Assembly: GCA_002698785.1 (NCBI GenBank)
Contig: PAAG01000031.1
Coordinates: forward strand, 62,001 to 126,000
DNA length: 64,000 bases
Direction: 5' to 3'
DNA from: Verrucomicrobiales bacterium
GTDB lineage: Bacteria; Verrucomicrobiota; Verrucomicrobiia; Verrucomicrobiales; DEV007
Shown in pieces: positions 56,070 to 64,000 of this stretch. The position numbers and the translations under genes were made by a program. The first letter of the stretch is position 1; each line of letters begins with the position of its first letter. The notes under the pieces were generated by a model. That model searched no databases, was not told where the DNA came from, and saw only the letters and a program-made list of their open reading frames with translations.

Positions 56070-58133
56070 ATGAACCATCGCTACGCCATCTGGATCGTCA
56101 GTATCCTCGCTCTGTGCCACCCATACGCCCACTCGGGCCCCCTCGAAGACGCCCTCGATGGCGGAGCCGGGACCTACACCACGGCGGGGACGGGCAGCTG
56201 GGGCTCGACAGGTTTTCCTACTCACGACGGCGTCGATGCGGCGGTCAGCCCACAGATTTCCATCGGGCAGAAGGCACAAATCCGAGTCACTGTGGATGGG
56301 CCTGGAGTGATTGCCTTTTGGTGGAAAGTCGAGTCTGAGTTTAGTTCGGGAACCTCTTTCACGGCTTCCAGCGATGTAGCTGGCGCGGGAATAGGCCCTT
56401 TTACCGATTATGAGCCGGGCAGTCTCGTAGTGGTTAACCCATCGGCACAGATTCAATGGGAGTATATTCAAAGCGTTTCTCCCACTGGGGGGATTCAAAA
56501 CCGGGCCTACCTCGATGAGGTCTATTACTTACCCCAGCCAAAGCGTGTCGCGGGAGGGATCACCAGTGGCGATAAATTCGGCCTCCGAACTAAAGTGGCT
56601 GGAACCCTGGCTGCCGTGGGTTCCGAAGGCGGAGTCGATCTCTTCAGCCTGGGGGATGCGTCGAACCCGACCGAACGCGGGCGATTTTCGCTGTTAAATG
56701 ATTCTCCCAGGTTTGATCTAGACGGAACTCTTCTCGTGGTAGGGGATGGGGATGACGACGATTCCGGAACTGATTCGGGAGCTGTGTATCTGGTCGATTG
56801 TTCGGACCCGGACAATCCATCGCAAATCATCAAGCTGAAGGCACCGACGCCGACGGCTTACACGAAATTTGGAGAGTCAGTCAGCCTGTGTGGAACCATG
56901 CTCCTCGTCGGTGCGCCTACCTCAGCCAACGATGTCGATATACCGGGCGAATGTTTTCTTTTCGATATCTCGAATCCGGCATCTCCCGAATTTCTCTCTT
57001 CCTTTCAGGGCAGCGATGCAGAGGCCGACAACTTCTTTGGAAGCACGGTAGAGCTCGAAGGGAGCAAAGCCGTTATGAATGGGAGACGCAATACGCCTTC
57101 TGTATTGGTCCATGTCTATCTCTTCGATGTTTCCGATCCAAAGAACCCGACAGAAACATTCAAGTTTTCGCCACCTGTCATCCAGTCTTTCGGATTTGGA
57201 ACGGAGGCATTGTCGATCGAGGGCGACCTCCTCACGATTGGCGATCTCATTGCCAATGATGTGGGCACTTTTGGAGGCGCGGTAGATCTTTACGACATCG
57301 GGAATATGGAAAGCCCAGTATTGCAAAAACGAATCACTGCGTCCGACGGAGAAGAAAATGACGTGTTTGGATGCCAGGCTCAGCTCTCCGGGGATTTTCT
57401 GCTCGTCGGTGCGTATGGAGACGACTCCCAGCGCGGAGCAACCTACGTGTATGACGTCAGCACGCCGACCGCTCCCGTTCGCCGCGCCAAGCTCGAGGCG
57501 CACGACCAGGAAACTGGCGATCTATATGGCTTTGGAGCCTCCATTTTCGGCAATCGAATGGCGATCGGCGCTTTGGGAGATGGAGTTAATACAGGCGCCA
57601 CCTACTTTCCCTACATGCCGTGGGTCGGCGAACATTATGAGCTGTGTCCCACGACTCCCGAGATTACCTACACTGGTAAAGAATACACGCTGCCTCTGAA
57701 TGCCACAGGCCTCTGGAACGCCAGCAGTGACTCAACCTGGGCTACGATCGATACCACTTTTGGTTTTGGTAACGACTCCATCGGCGTCACCGTTTCCACA
57801 AACAGATCTACACTGCCCCGTACTGCCAAAATCTCCGTTGGTGACGCTGAGCACGTGATTACTCAGGCCGGAGCCCCCGGTGGACCTCGCATCAATGCAC
57901 CGAAGAAACTGAACGTTCGCAACCGCGGGCGCATAAAGACCAGCATCTCATCCGAACTCAATGTCAGCCTGAAAGCAAAAGCCACTGGCGGAGCCAAAGC
58001 AAAGGTGAGAGGGCGCAATCCCTACAAAGTCATCGTTAGCAAATTGAAGCGCAAAGTGACCCGCGTAAAGCTCACCGCCACCGACGAATTCGGCCGGTCT
58101 TCGCGAAAGACCGTGAAGCTCAAGAAAAAGTGA
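56070..58133 (+). CDS. Large secreted FG-GAP-like repeat protein
   Basis: 687 residues from ATG 56070 (MNHRYAIWIVSILALCHPYA), chosen for its signal peptide. After a beta-sandwich-like N-terminal domain (GVIAFWWKVESEFSSGTSF), repeats of the FG-GAP type with KFG.SV, VDLYDI and LFSLGDASNP motifs recur from about 165 to 520 (DLFSLGDASNPTERGRFSLL, YLFDVSDPKNPTETFKFS), suggesting a seven-bladed propeller of adhesin or enzyme-binding kind. A Lys/Arg-rich C-terminal tail (about 625-687) may aid surface attachment. No catalytic site seen. It is divergent from the ECF sigma gene. Confidence 0.7.
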   Translation: MNHRYAIWIVSILALCHPYAHSGPLEDALDGGAGTYTTAGTGSWGSTGFPTHDGVDAAVSPQISIGQKAQIRVTVDGPGVIAFWWKVESEFSSGTSFTASSDVAGAGIGPFTDYEPGSLVVVNPSAQIQWEYIQSVSPTGGIQNRAYLDEVYYLPQPKRVAGGITSGDKFGLRTKVAGTLAAVGSEGGVDLFSLGDASNPTERGRFSLLNDSPRFDLDGTLLVVGDGDDDDSGTDSGAVYLVDCSDPDNPSQIIKLKAPTPTAYTKFGESVSLCGTMLLVGAPTSANDVDIPGECFLFDISNPASPEFLSSFQGSDAEADNFFGSTVELEGSKAVMNGRRNTPSVLVHVYLFDVSDPKNPTETFKFSPPVIQSFGFGTEALSIEGDLLTIGDLIANDVGTFGGAVDLYDIGNMESPVLQKRITASDGEENDVFGCQAQLSGDFLLVGAYGDDSQRGATYVYDVSTPTAPVRRAKLEAHDQETGDLYGFGASIFGNRMAIGALGDGVNTGATYFPYMPWVGEHYELCPTTPEITYTGKEYTLPLNATGLWNASSDSTWATIDTTFGFGNDSIGVTVSTNRSTLPRTAKISVGDAEHVITQAGAPGGPRINAPKKLNVRNRGRIKTSISSELNVSLKAKATGGAKAKVRGRNPYKVIVSKLKRKVTRVKLTATDEFGRSSRKTVKLKKK

Positions 58134-58179
58134 TTCCCTACTGATTTCGCATCGTGGATGGGCTACAATCGTCCGTCCC

Positions 58180-59307
58180 ATGATGAGGTTTCTTCTCCCT
58201 TCCATCCTCCTTTTTTCTTCAGTCCTTCTCGTGAGCGGTGAGGAAAAAGTCGAGACCATCCCCCAATCGGTCTGGTCCACCGGTGGCACCAAACCGAAAT
58301 CCGAACGGATGAAAAAGCACACCGATGGCATCACTTCCATCGTCATCCACCACACCGAGACGCCCAACCAGCTCCCCAGCAGCGAAGTCAGCCGCCTCAT
58401 CAACGTGCAGCGTTACCACATCGAAGACCGGGGGTGGGGAGACATCGCTTATCACTACCTCATAGGCCCCTCCGGGAAGATCTACGAAGGCCGTGACTGG
58501 CACTACCAGGGAGACAGTGGCACGAAATACGATCTCAACGGCCGACTTCTCGTGTGCATGATAGGGAGCTTCACCGATCGCCTTCCGGAAAAGGAAGCCT
58601 TGATATCTCTCATCGAATTCGTCGCGGCGAAGATGCAGGAACACAACGTCGATTCTGAGAACCTCGTCACACACCGTATGGTTGCCTCTACCGACTGCCC
58701 CGGCGACATGCTCCAACAATGGTTCGATGCCAGCGGAAAGGACTCCATGGAAAAGCGCTACGAAGGCATCAAGCGCCACCTTGCCTACTACCATACTCAG
58801 GACGGGATACCCGACCCTACCGGGGGACTTTACGTGCACAATGAAAACGAGAGCCCTCAGGCCGAGACCCTCGTAGTCCCCGAGCATTTCACTTCCAGGC
58901 CGTCCATGGCCGTCGCGCCCCCTCTGGCGGAGACTGATGATGTCCTTATCGACAGACGGTTTCGTTCTCCTGACCGCGACTGCGAATTCGCCGTCACCAT
59001 AGTTAAAATCGGTAAACTCGGAACCGGAGAATACGACCGCCTCATAGCCTGGCGCCCCATGCAAAAAGGCGAAATCGAAACTTCGACAGAATCCATCGAG
59101 AAAGAAGACAAGGTCATTCAGCGCTTCGGTATCACCAGCCGCAACGGACACTACACCCGCTATTTTCAACGTTCCTACTCGCTCTCCAAAGACGAAGATG
59201 CCCTAGCCATCCTCTGGGAGTTTATGATCTACGGCCCCGAAGCTCATGAAAAATGGAAACAAGCCTACGCCGAATTCAAAGCCTCACTGGACCTGAGTAA
59301 ATTGTAG
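58180..59307 (+). CDS. Secreted N-acetylmuramoyl-L-alanine amidase (PGRP/amidase_2 fold)
   Basis: 375 residues with a signal peptide (ILLFSSVLLVSG). The amidase fold (about 45-200) has zinc ligands His57 (IVIHHTET), His165 (VTHRMVAS) and Cys173 (TDCPG); the His-x7-Cys spacing equals that of T7 lysozyme. YHYLIGPSGKIYEGR is the family core. It cuts the bond between N-acetylmuramic acid and L-alanine in peptidoglycan. The C-terminal 150 residues are unassigned. The caspase-SPOR gene starts 24 bp after its stop, so the two are likely cotranscribed. Confidence 0.9.
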   Translation: MMRFLLPSILLFSSVLLVSGEEKVETIPQSVWSTGGTKPKSERMKKHTDGITSIVIHHTETPNQLPSSEVSRLINVQRYHIEDRGWGDIAYHYLIGPSGKIYEGRDWHYQGDSGTKYDLNGRLLVCMIGSFTDRLPEKEALISLIEFVAAKMQEHNVDSENLVTHRMVASTDCPGDMLQQWFDASGKDSMEKRYEGIKRHLAYYHTQDGIPDPTGGLYVHNENESPQAETLVVPEHFTSRPSMAVAPPLAETDDVLIDRRFRSPDRDCEFAVTIVKIGKLGTGEYDRLIAWRPMQKGEIETSTESIEKEDKVIQRFGITSRNGHYTRYFQRSYSLSKDEDALAILWEFMIYGPEAHEKWKQAYAEFKASLDLSKL

Positions 59308-59331
59308 GACCACATTTCCCCTGACGAAACC

Positions 59332-60684
59332 ATGAGAACGCCGCACACCATCATTCTCACTCTCGCTACGCTACTTAGCGCTGGCCTCACAAATGCCGCC
59401 GACCGAGTTGCCCTCGTCATAGGCAACAACGCCTACGAGAATGTCGCCACTCTCGACAATCCACTCAACGACGCCCGTGCCGTCGCCGGCCAACTTCAGG
59501 CAGGAGGCTACGAAGTCATCAAGGTCGAAGATGGGGGAGTCAACGAGATGTCTTTTGCTCTCAAGAAATTTGCCCGCGCCGCTGCAGGTGCCGACGTCGC
59601 TGTGTTCTTCTACGCAGGTCACGGCTTCGAGGTGAACCAGAAAAACTACCTCGCACCCGTCGACGCCAACCTTGAGATCGATCCGAACCTTTCCGGCGAA
59701 GATCAGGAACTCGCGCTCGACTTTGCCCTCGATCGCGAGACCATCCCGCTGGAAGACATCATGCGCGAGCTGCGCGACTCCGTCAGTGGACTCAAGCTCG
59801 TCGTCCTCGATTGCTGTCGTAACAATCCCTTCGCCAAGTCCCGCAGTTGGGCACGCACCCGCTCCGGCGACTCCGGCGGTCTCGCTAAAGTGTCTGAGAA
59901 AGAACTTCCCGAAGGCACCATGATGGTGTTCTCCGGCGAACCCGGGAAAGCAGTCCCCGATGGCGCTGGCAACCACAGCCCCTTCACCTCGGCCCTTCTC
60001 GCCGAACTCGATGCCAAGAAAAACGCGGGCATGATGCTTCTTTTCACCGGCGTCTCCCAGCGCATCGAGAGCGACCAGAAACCCTGGCTCAAATTCGACG
60101 GCACCGGCGCCAGCGTCGCCGCCTTCGTAGACGAGCCACTCATCCCGGGCGACGCCACTCCTGGTTCCGTAGTCGATACCACTCCCGCAAAGCCTGACAC
60201 GACTCCTGCTCCCGAACCGGGTGGAAACAGCAACATGCAGGCCGAACTCGAAAAACTCCGTGCCGAGATGGCTCAGAAAGAAAAAGACGCCGAGATGGCA
60301 GCCGAGATCGCGAAGCTGAAACAACAGCTCGCCGACATGCAGACGAGCAATACTCCAACCACTCCGCCGCCAGCTCCGCAGAACTCCTCTCGCAATTTCA
60401 ACCAGTCTCAGTGGGTGATCGCCTGCGAAGCAGAAGATTCTAGGAACTCAGCCCAGGCCGCCGCTTCACGCTGGTCTGCCCGCGGCTTTCCCTCCGGCGT
60501 CTTGTGGATTCCCGACTACTCGTCCCTCAGTGGAGCCAAGCTTTGGCTCGTCTACGTCGGTCCATGGGACTACAACGACCGAGGCTCCGTACAGTCCACA
60601 TTAAACCAGGTCGTGAGCTACTACCGCGATGCCTACGGCATCAAAATTGACCAGTCCGGTAAACGAGAGACCATAGCTCCGTGA
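59332..60684 (+). CDS. Secreted caspase-family peptidase (C14) with C-terminal SPOR-like domain
   Basis: 450 residues. Signal peptide to about residue 22, then the C14 domain (DRVALVIGNNAYENVATLDN) with the catalytic His97 (FFYAGHG) and Cys161/162 (VVLDCCRNNPF). A Pro/Thr linker, a charged coiled coil (about 295-340, AELEKLRAEMAQKEKDAEMA), and a SPOR-like C-terminal domain (QWVIACEAEDSRNSAQAAAS, LWLVYVGPWDYNDRG) follow. SPOR domains bind denuded septal peptidoglycan. The neighbouring amidase could produce that glycan, so the pair may act together; this is inference. The substrate of the peptidase is unknown. Confidence 0.85.
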   Translation: MRTPHTIILTLATLLSAGLTNAADRVALVIGNNAYENVATLDNPLNDARAVAGQLQAGGYEVIKVEDGGVNEMSFALKKFARAAAGADVAVFFYAGHGFEVNQKNYLAPVDANLEIDPNLSGEDQELALDFALDRETIPLEDIMRELRDSVSGLKLVVLDCCRNNPFAKSRSWARTRSGDSGGLAKVSEKELPEGTMMVFSGEPGKAVPDGAGNHSPFTSALLAELDAKKNAGMMLLFTGVSQRIESDQKPWLKFDGTGASVAAFVDEPLIPGDATPGSVVDTTPAKPDTTPAPEPGGNSNMQAELEKLRAEMAQKEKDAEMAAEIAKLKQQLADMQTSNTPTTPPPAPQNSSRNFNQSQWVIACEAEDSRNSAQAAASRWSARGFPSGVLWIPDYSSLSGAKLWLVYVGPWDYNDRGSVQSTLNQVVSYYRDAYGIKIDQSGKRETIAP

Positions 60685-60757
60685 TTTGGGCGCGCTTTAC
60701 CCCACACACAGTAGCAGCGAGTGTAAACGAGCAGACGAACTCACCCTCTCATCCTCG

Positions 60758-61120
60758 CTACACAAACGAAACAAAATACACCACGACACACACGACCGCC
60801 CCCAGTATCCCCAACACCGCCATAGTCCCTCCGGTCCACAAGCACACCTTCCGCACTTTCCTCCACGCGATTCCCAGCCCGATCGGAATCCCCGCAATTC
60901 CTGCCACACCGATGCTGATCATTTCACCGACCAGCATCGCATTCTGAAGCTCCGGCTTGCTAAGCCCCGAGTCGCTGCCGAAAGCCATCATCAGCATGGC
61001 CATGAACCCGAGCCCCACCGCGATGCCTCCCCAGACAAAGGGGAGGAGAATCCCGATCACGATCACCCACGCGGGCGTTGGCTTGGCCGGAGCCTTGGGC
61101 ACAGGCGGTGGCGATTCCAT
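60758..61120 (-). CDS. Small integral membrane protein, unknown
   Basis: 120 residues with four predicted membrane helices (about 18-40, 61-80, 90-108 and 112-120) and a proline-rich cytoplasmic start (MESPPPVPKAPAKPTPAW). No motif for transport or enzyme activity. It is flanked by convergent and same-strand secreted-protein genes with short gaps (73 bp and 29 bp). The frame and hydrophobicity support coding; no family known. Confidence 0.65.
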   Translation of the reverse strand: MESPPPVPKAPAKPTPAWVIVIGILLPFVWGGIAVGLGFMAMLMMAFGSDSGLSKPELQNAMLVGEMISIGVAGIAGIPIGLGIAWRKVRKVCLWTGGTMAVLGILGAVVCVVVYFVSFV

Positions 61121-61149
61121 AACAAGCGGTCGATGGTTCAGTCGACCCC

Positions 61150-62076
61150 TTAAGGTTTCACTTTTACCTTCGCTTTGACAAGGTCAGAAATGGCTCCATC
61201 GGCACGAGAGGTCGCGAGGCAGCGGAACGTTCTTGCACGTCGTTTCCCATCTGTGTTCGGCTTCACCTTTACTTGGATTCGGGCATTTTCGCCCGGTAGG
61301 TAGCGTGGCGTGGTGAATCCGTTTCGACTCATCGCACCCGTCACATTCGTCCAGGCCTTTCCCGTCCAGAAACGATACTTCACTGCAAACTGGCGATTTT
61401 TCCGGGTTCCAGCCACACGAAAGCCTTCAGGCACGTCGGCATCACTGTTCACCGAGTAATAGAATTTCGTGTTTCGCTTGTCGCGTGCCCGCACCGTCAC
61501 CTTCTGGTTGGCGATAGGGACGAACTCATTGCCGGGGCTGTAGACATCCTTTCCGATTTGTCCAGCAGGAGAGATGGTTTTTCCGACCATCGCGTCTGGC
61601 CGCGCTTCGACATCGGGAATGATGGGGATCAGGATCAAAGTAGCAGAAACATAGGTGATGTTGTCTTTTGCGTGTCTCACTTTGCTGTCCCCGATATTCC
61701 CGCCTGAGTTCGGCTGAAAGCCAAAGAAAATATGCTCGTGCCCCTCGACAAAGGCATTCGCTCCGTTCGTGTAGGCTCCACTGGCCCGGGAGAATTCCGT
61801 CGCGTGAGTTCCATTCCATTGAAAGCCCAGGTTCGGTTGATTGATGATAAGTCGCCTCTGGCTGGCTGTTCCGGCAGTAAATCCCAGCGTGGTTTGCGTC
61901 AGCGCGATATCCTTGATGGTGAAAGCGTGGTCGACGACCACATCGTTGATATCTCCGTCAGTCAGGAAATACCCGGCTTCACTGGCGAAATACCATTCCC
62001 ACCAGACGTCGGCCTTGGCGGGTAGAGTCGTGATTACGAGTGCTGCGAGAGCAAGAATAATAGATGTGTTTTTCAT
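61150..62076 (-). CDS. Secreted beta-rich protein, unknown
   Basis: 308 residues with a signal peptide (MKNTSIILALAALVITTLPAKA). The first half has many aromatic and Gly residues (DVWWEWYFASEAGYF, FGFQPNSGG), and the second half is a Lys/Arg-rich beta domain (VTVRARDKRNTKFYYSVNSD, RIQVKVKPNTDGKRRAR) ending KAKVKVKP. The basic end recalls the tail of the 56070-58133 protein and may serve attachment to the outer membrane. No family recognised. It is divergent from imuA; the LexA-like box lies 86 bp upstream of its start. Confidence 0.6.
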   Translation of the reverse strand: MKNTSIILALAALVITTLPAKADVWWEWYFASEAGYFLTDGDINDVVVDHAFTIKDIALTQTTLGFTAGTASQRRLIINQPNLGFQWNGTHATEFSRASGAYTNGANAFVEGHEHIFFGFQPNSGGNIGDSKVRHAKDNITYVSATLILIPIIPDVEARPDAMVGKTISPAGQIGKDVYSPGNEFVPIANQKVTVRARDKRNTKFYYSVNSDADVPEGFRVAGTRKNRQFAVKYRFWTGKAWTNVTGAMSRNGFTTPRYLPGENARIQVKVKPNTDGKRRARTFRCLATSRADGAISDLVKAKVKVKP

Positions 62077-62162
62077 GGGAGTAGTTGGTTTCTACTCCCG
62101 GAAAAGAAGAAAATTCCCGTCCGTTACACGGAAAATAGCCTTGCACGCAGAAAATTAGGGCA

Positions 62163-62182
62163 TACTGTTTATTTGAACAGTA
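62163..62182 (+). promoter_or_regulatory. LexA-like SOS box upstream of imuA
   Basis: TACTGTTTATTTGAACAGTA, a 20-bp near-perfect dyad (8-bp arms ATACTGTT/AACAGTAT around TATTTG). It fits both a TACTGT-N8-ACAGTA reading and a TGTTY-N4-GAACA reading. It ends 10 bp before ATG 62193. SOS control of imuA-imuB is typical. Confidence 0.8.
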
Positions 62183-62192
62183 TACACGAAGC

Positions 62193-62906
62193 ATGGCAGA
62201 AATCGGCGAGCACAAGATCGCTGCATTGGCGGAACTTCGCAACCAGTTGGGAAACCAAATTACCTCTGGCAGCGACCTCCTCCGGGTGCAGGAAACGCGG
62301 GAGACCCGTGTCGCCACCGGTCTACAGGGGCTCAACGAGCAACTTGGCGGCGGACTGCCACGCGGCCAGCTCACCGAGATCATCAGTCCCGGCTATTCGA
62401 AGGGTGGGGGACTCGTCATGGCCGAACTCATGGCCCGCGCCCGGCGCGAAAGACAATACGCCGTCCTCTTTGATGTAGGTCGCGGCTTTACTCCCGAGAG
62501 TTTTCCCGAGAGCGATCTGGAAACACTCCTCTGGGTAGGCTGCGAATCCGCCAAGCAAGCCGTCGAGGCCCTCGACATCGCATCGCGCGATGAAAACTTC
62601 CAGCTCTTCCTTCTCGACCTGCGCGACTGCGAACCCTCCGACTGGAGCGCCGTCCGTTCCGGCCAGTGGTACCGCATCCTTGGGCAACTGCGCCCCCGCG
62701 AGGCAGTCACCGTCATTTTTTCGCGCAAGGCGGTAACCTCCGCCGCAAAACATCGTCTTTCCGTAGAGAACACCCTTTCGATCGATAGCCTCGATTCTGA
62801 GCGGGCGGGACTTCTCGAACAGAGTCGGTTCACCCCGATGACGTTTCCCGTATCGACCAGCCATGATAGCAGGAAGTCCCGCTCCGCTCTATCGATCGCC
62901 GGATAA
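62193..62906 (+). CDS. imuA: ImuA-type SOS mutagenesis protein (RecA-like)
   Basis: 237 residues, of the small RecA-like ImuA/SulA type. GLQGLNEQLGGGLPRGQLTE resembles the P-loop region of RecA-like proteins (Walker A altered), followed by LVMAELMARARRE and a Walker-B-like FQLFLLDLRDC. ImuA partners ImuB and the error-prone polymerase DnaE2 in SOS-induced translesion synthesis. The LexA-like box lies just upstream. imuB follows after 217 bp of palindromic repeats. dnaE2 is expected beyond the right edge. Confidence 0.85.
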   Translation: MAEIGEHKIAALAELRNQLGNQITSGSDLLRVQETRETRVATGLQGLNEQLGGGLPRGQLTEIISPGYSKGGGLVMAELMARARRERQYAVLFDVGRGFTPESFPESDLETLLWVGCESAKQAVEALDIASRDENFQLFLLDLRDCEPSDWSAVRSGQWYRILGQLRPREAVTVIFSRKAVTSAAKHRLSVENTLSIDSLDSERAGLLEQSRFTPMTFPVSTSHDSRKSRSALSIAG

Positions 62907-62981
62907 AAAACAGAGAAGCCAATGACGAACTAAAACATCACACACCCCAAGCCGTAGAACGGACATCCCAGTCCGTTTCCC

Positions 62982-63106
62982 AAAGCCTACCAGCGTAGCG
63001 GAGTTGGCCACAACTTCGACCAGAGCCCACCCGCCGAAGCCCACCAGCGTAGCCGAAGATGCAAATCTTCGGGCCAAGAGCCCACCCGCCAAAGCCCATC
63101 AGCATC
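62982..63106. repeat. 2.3 tandem repeats with hairpins between imuA and imuB
   Basis: Units of 54 bp (62982-63035) and 55 bp (63036-63090) and a partial third (63091-63106). Each unit starts RAAGCCYACCAGCGTAGC and ends GAGCCCACCCGCC, with a hairpin between: CGGAGTTG-GCCA-CAACTTCG (62999-63018) and CCGAAGAT-GCAA-ATCTTCGG (63053-63072). No T-run follows, so these are REP-type elements rather than terminators. Confidence 0.75.
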
Positions 63107-63123
63107 CCACCATCCATTCACCC

Positions 63124-64000
63124 ATGGGCTACCACAACCACACCACAACCAACTCCGGCTTCGCCGTCCTCTGGTGCCCCGACTTTCGTCTCCAGGCCGT
63201 CGCCCGTGGCGAACGAAATCACGAAACACCCCTCATTCTTGTCGACGACAGCAAACGCCAGTCCGTTGTTCTTTGTGGAAATGACAGGGCCTACCAATGG
63301 GAAGTCGAGGCCAGCATGTCCACCGTCCAGGCCTTGGCTCGCTGTCCCGGCCTTCAAGTGCGCCGTCCCTCCGCCGCCGCAGAAGAAACTGCCGCACGCC
63401 TCCTTCTCGAAGCCGCCCTCAGCTGGGTGCCCGGCATGGAAGAAACCGAGCCCGGACTCCTCACCCTCGACCTCGCCAGCCAGCCGTCCGAAGAATGGGA
63501 GCAAAACGGCTACCGAGTGCAACGCCAGCTCGCCGACCTCGGCTTCTCAACCGTTATAGGAATGGGCCAAACACCCTCACTCGCCCGCATCGCCGCCGTC
63601 GCCGCGCGCGAAAGTGGGGAAATCCTCTGGCATCTCGATCCCGACCGCCGCCTCGAATTTCTTGACCGTTTGCCCCTCACCATCGCCGAAACAGGAGCGG
63701 AATTGAACGAGCGCCTCCACCTCTGGGGAGTCAAGACGCTCGGCAGCTTCGCCCGACTCAGCCACCAGGCCGTCGCCGCTCGACTCGGGGAAGAAGGCGT
63801 CGAACTTTGGCTGCGCCTTACCGGTCGCCTGCAGCGCCCTTTGCGACAGGCCCAACTCGAACACCTCTTCGAAGAGCGCTACGAGTTCGACTACGAACTC
63901 AACGACAAAGAGCCGCTCTTCTTTCTCATAAACCGGCTCATCGAGCGCCTTAGCAATCGAGTCTCCCGCACCGGTCGAGCCGCCGCCGCAGTCGTGCTCG
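63124..64000 (+). CDS. imuB: ImuB-type Y-family polymerase-like protein (partial)
   Basis: 292 complete codons from ATG 63124 to the window edge; the C-terminus is missing. The start GFAVLWCPDFRLQAVAR is the ImuB/Y-family opening, and the later parts (GFSTVIGMGQTPSLARIAAV, LEFLDRLPLTIAETGAELNE, LWGVKTLGSFARLSHQAV, then AARLGEEGVELWLRLTGRL) match the palm/fingers and little-finger parts. In place of the usual first catalytic D-x-D the chain has CPDF, as in ImuB proteins, which are thought to be catalytically inactive partners of DnaE2 that bind the beta clamp. Cotranscribed with imuA in most genomes. Start choice fits family length. Confidence 0.85.
   Translation, partial: MGYHNHTTTNSGFAVLWCPDFRLQAVARGERNHETPLILVDDSKRQSVVLCGNDRAYQWEVEASMSTVQALARCPGLQVRRPSAAAEETAARLLLEAALSWVPGMEETEPGLLTLDLASQPSEEWEQNGYRVQRQLADLGFSTVIGMGQTPSLARIAAVAARESGEILWHLDPDRRLEFLDRLPLTIAETGAELNERLHLWGVKTLGSFARLSHQAVAARLGEEGVELWLRLTGRLQRPLRQAQLEHLFEERYEFDYELNDKEPLFFLINRLIERLSNRVSRTGRAAAAVVL

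Overview
The window looks like a chromosome segment of a Verrucomicrobiota bacterium (PVC superphylum). The basis is the gene families, not a ribosomal marker. It carries a DUF1501 twin-arginine protein beside a giant planctomycete-type cytochrome (PSCyt1/DUF1549/DUF1553), a DUF1080 protein, an ECF sigma factor paired with a TPR Ser/Thr kinase, a type II glutamine synthetase and many secreted proteins without a clear family. No rRNA, tRNA, CRISPR array, phage or transposase gene was seen.

Layout. 0-3 kb is a decay zone: the broken end of an HTTM-like gene, a fragment copying the C-terminus of the DUF1501 gene at 17.8 kb, and a beta-helix gene with an in-frame TGA. 3-17.7 kb is an accessory region of small, mostly unrecognised genes, nearly all on the minus strand and many with signal peptides. 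Seven of them share an upstream element with the core AAC[AT]G[TA][AG]G, as seen on the plus strand, close to the start codon. A GFA-family gene, a frameshifted LVIVD-repeat gene and a DUF4365-TPR gene split by TAG lie in or beside this region. 17.7-25 kb holds the DUF1501/PSCyt1 pair, separated by a four-helix-bundle gene with inverted-repeat ends. 25-36 kb is housekeeping-like: a vWA protein, an EEP hydrolase, tatA, a polyprenyl synthase, a glutamine synthetase with a sigma-54-type promoter, a DUF1080 protein and a flavoprotein. 36-42 kb has a thioredoxin-fold gene with UGA at the first active-site Cys position, a cytochrome/Cu-oxygenase-like gene coupled to an RND exporter gene, and a YihY protein. 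42-51 kb has a SulP transporter and an RND tripartite pump operon whose first ORF fuses a TetR regulator to the outer-membrane lipoprotein. 51-61 kb has a coiled-coil membrane protein, a PAS-AraC regulator, the kinase/ECF pair, a large secreted protein, a PGRP-type amidase and a caspase-SPOR protein. 62-64 kb is an SOS mutagenesis locus: a LexA-like box, imuA, and imuB running off the edge.

Most notable. The gene at 36483-37178 is best read as a selenoprotein: a secreted thioredoxin with a U-G-P-C motif and a bacterial-SECIS-like hairpin at the expected distance. A caution applies: the window has several other in-frame stops and one frameshift, so some interruptions may be sequencing errors or true pseudogenes.
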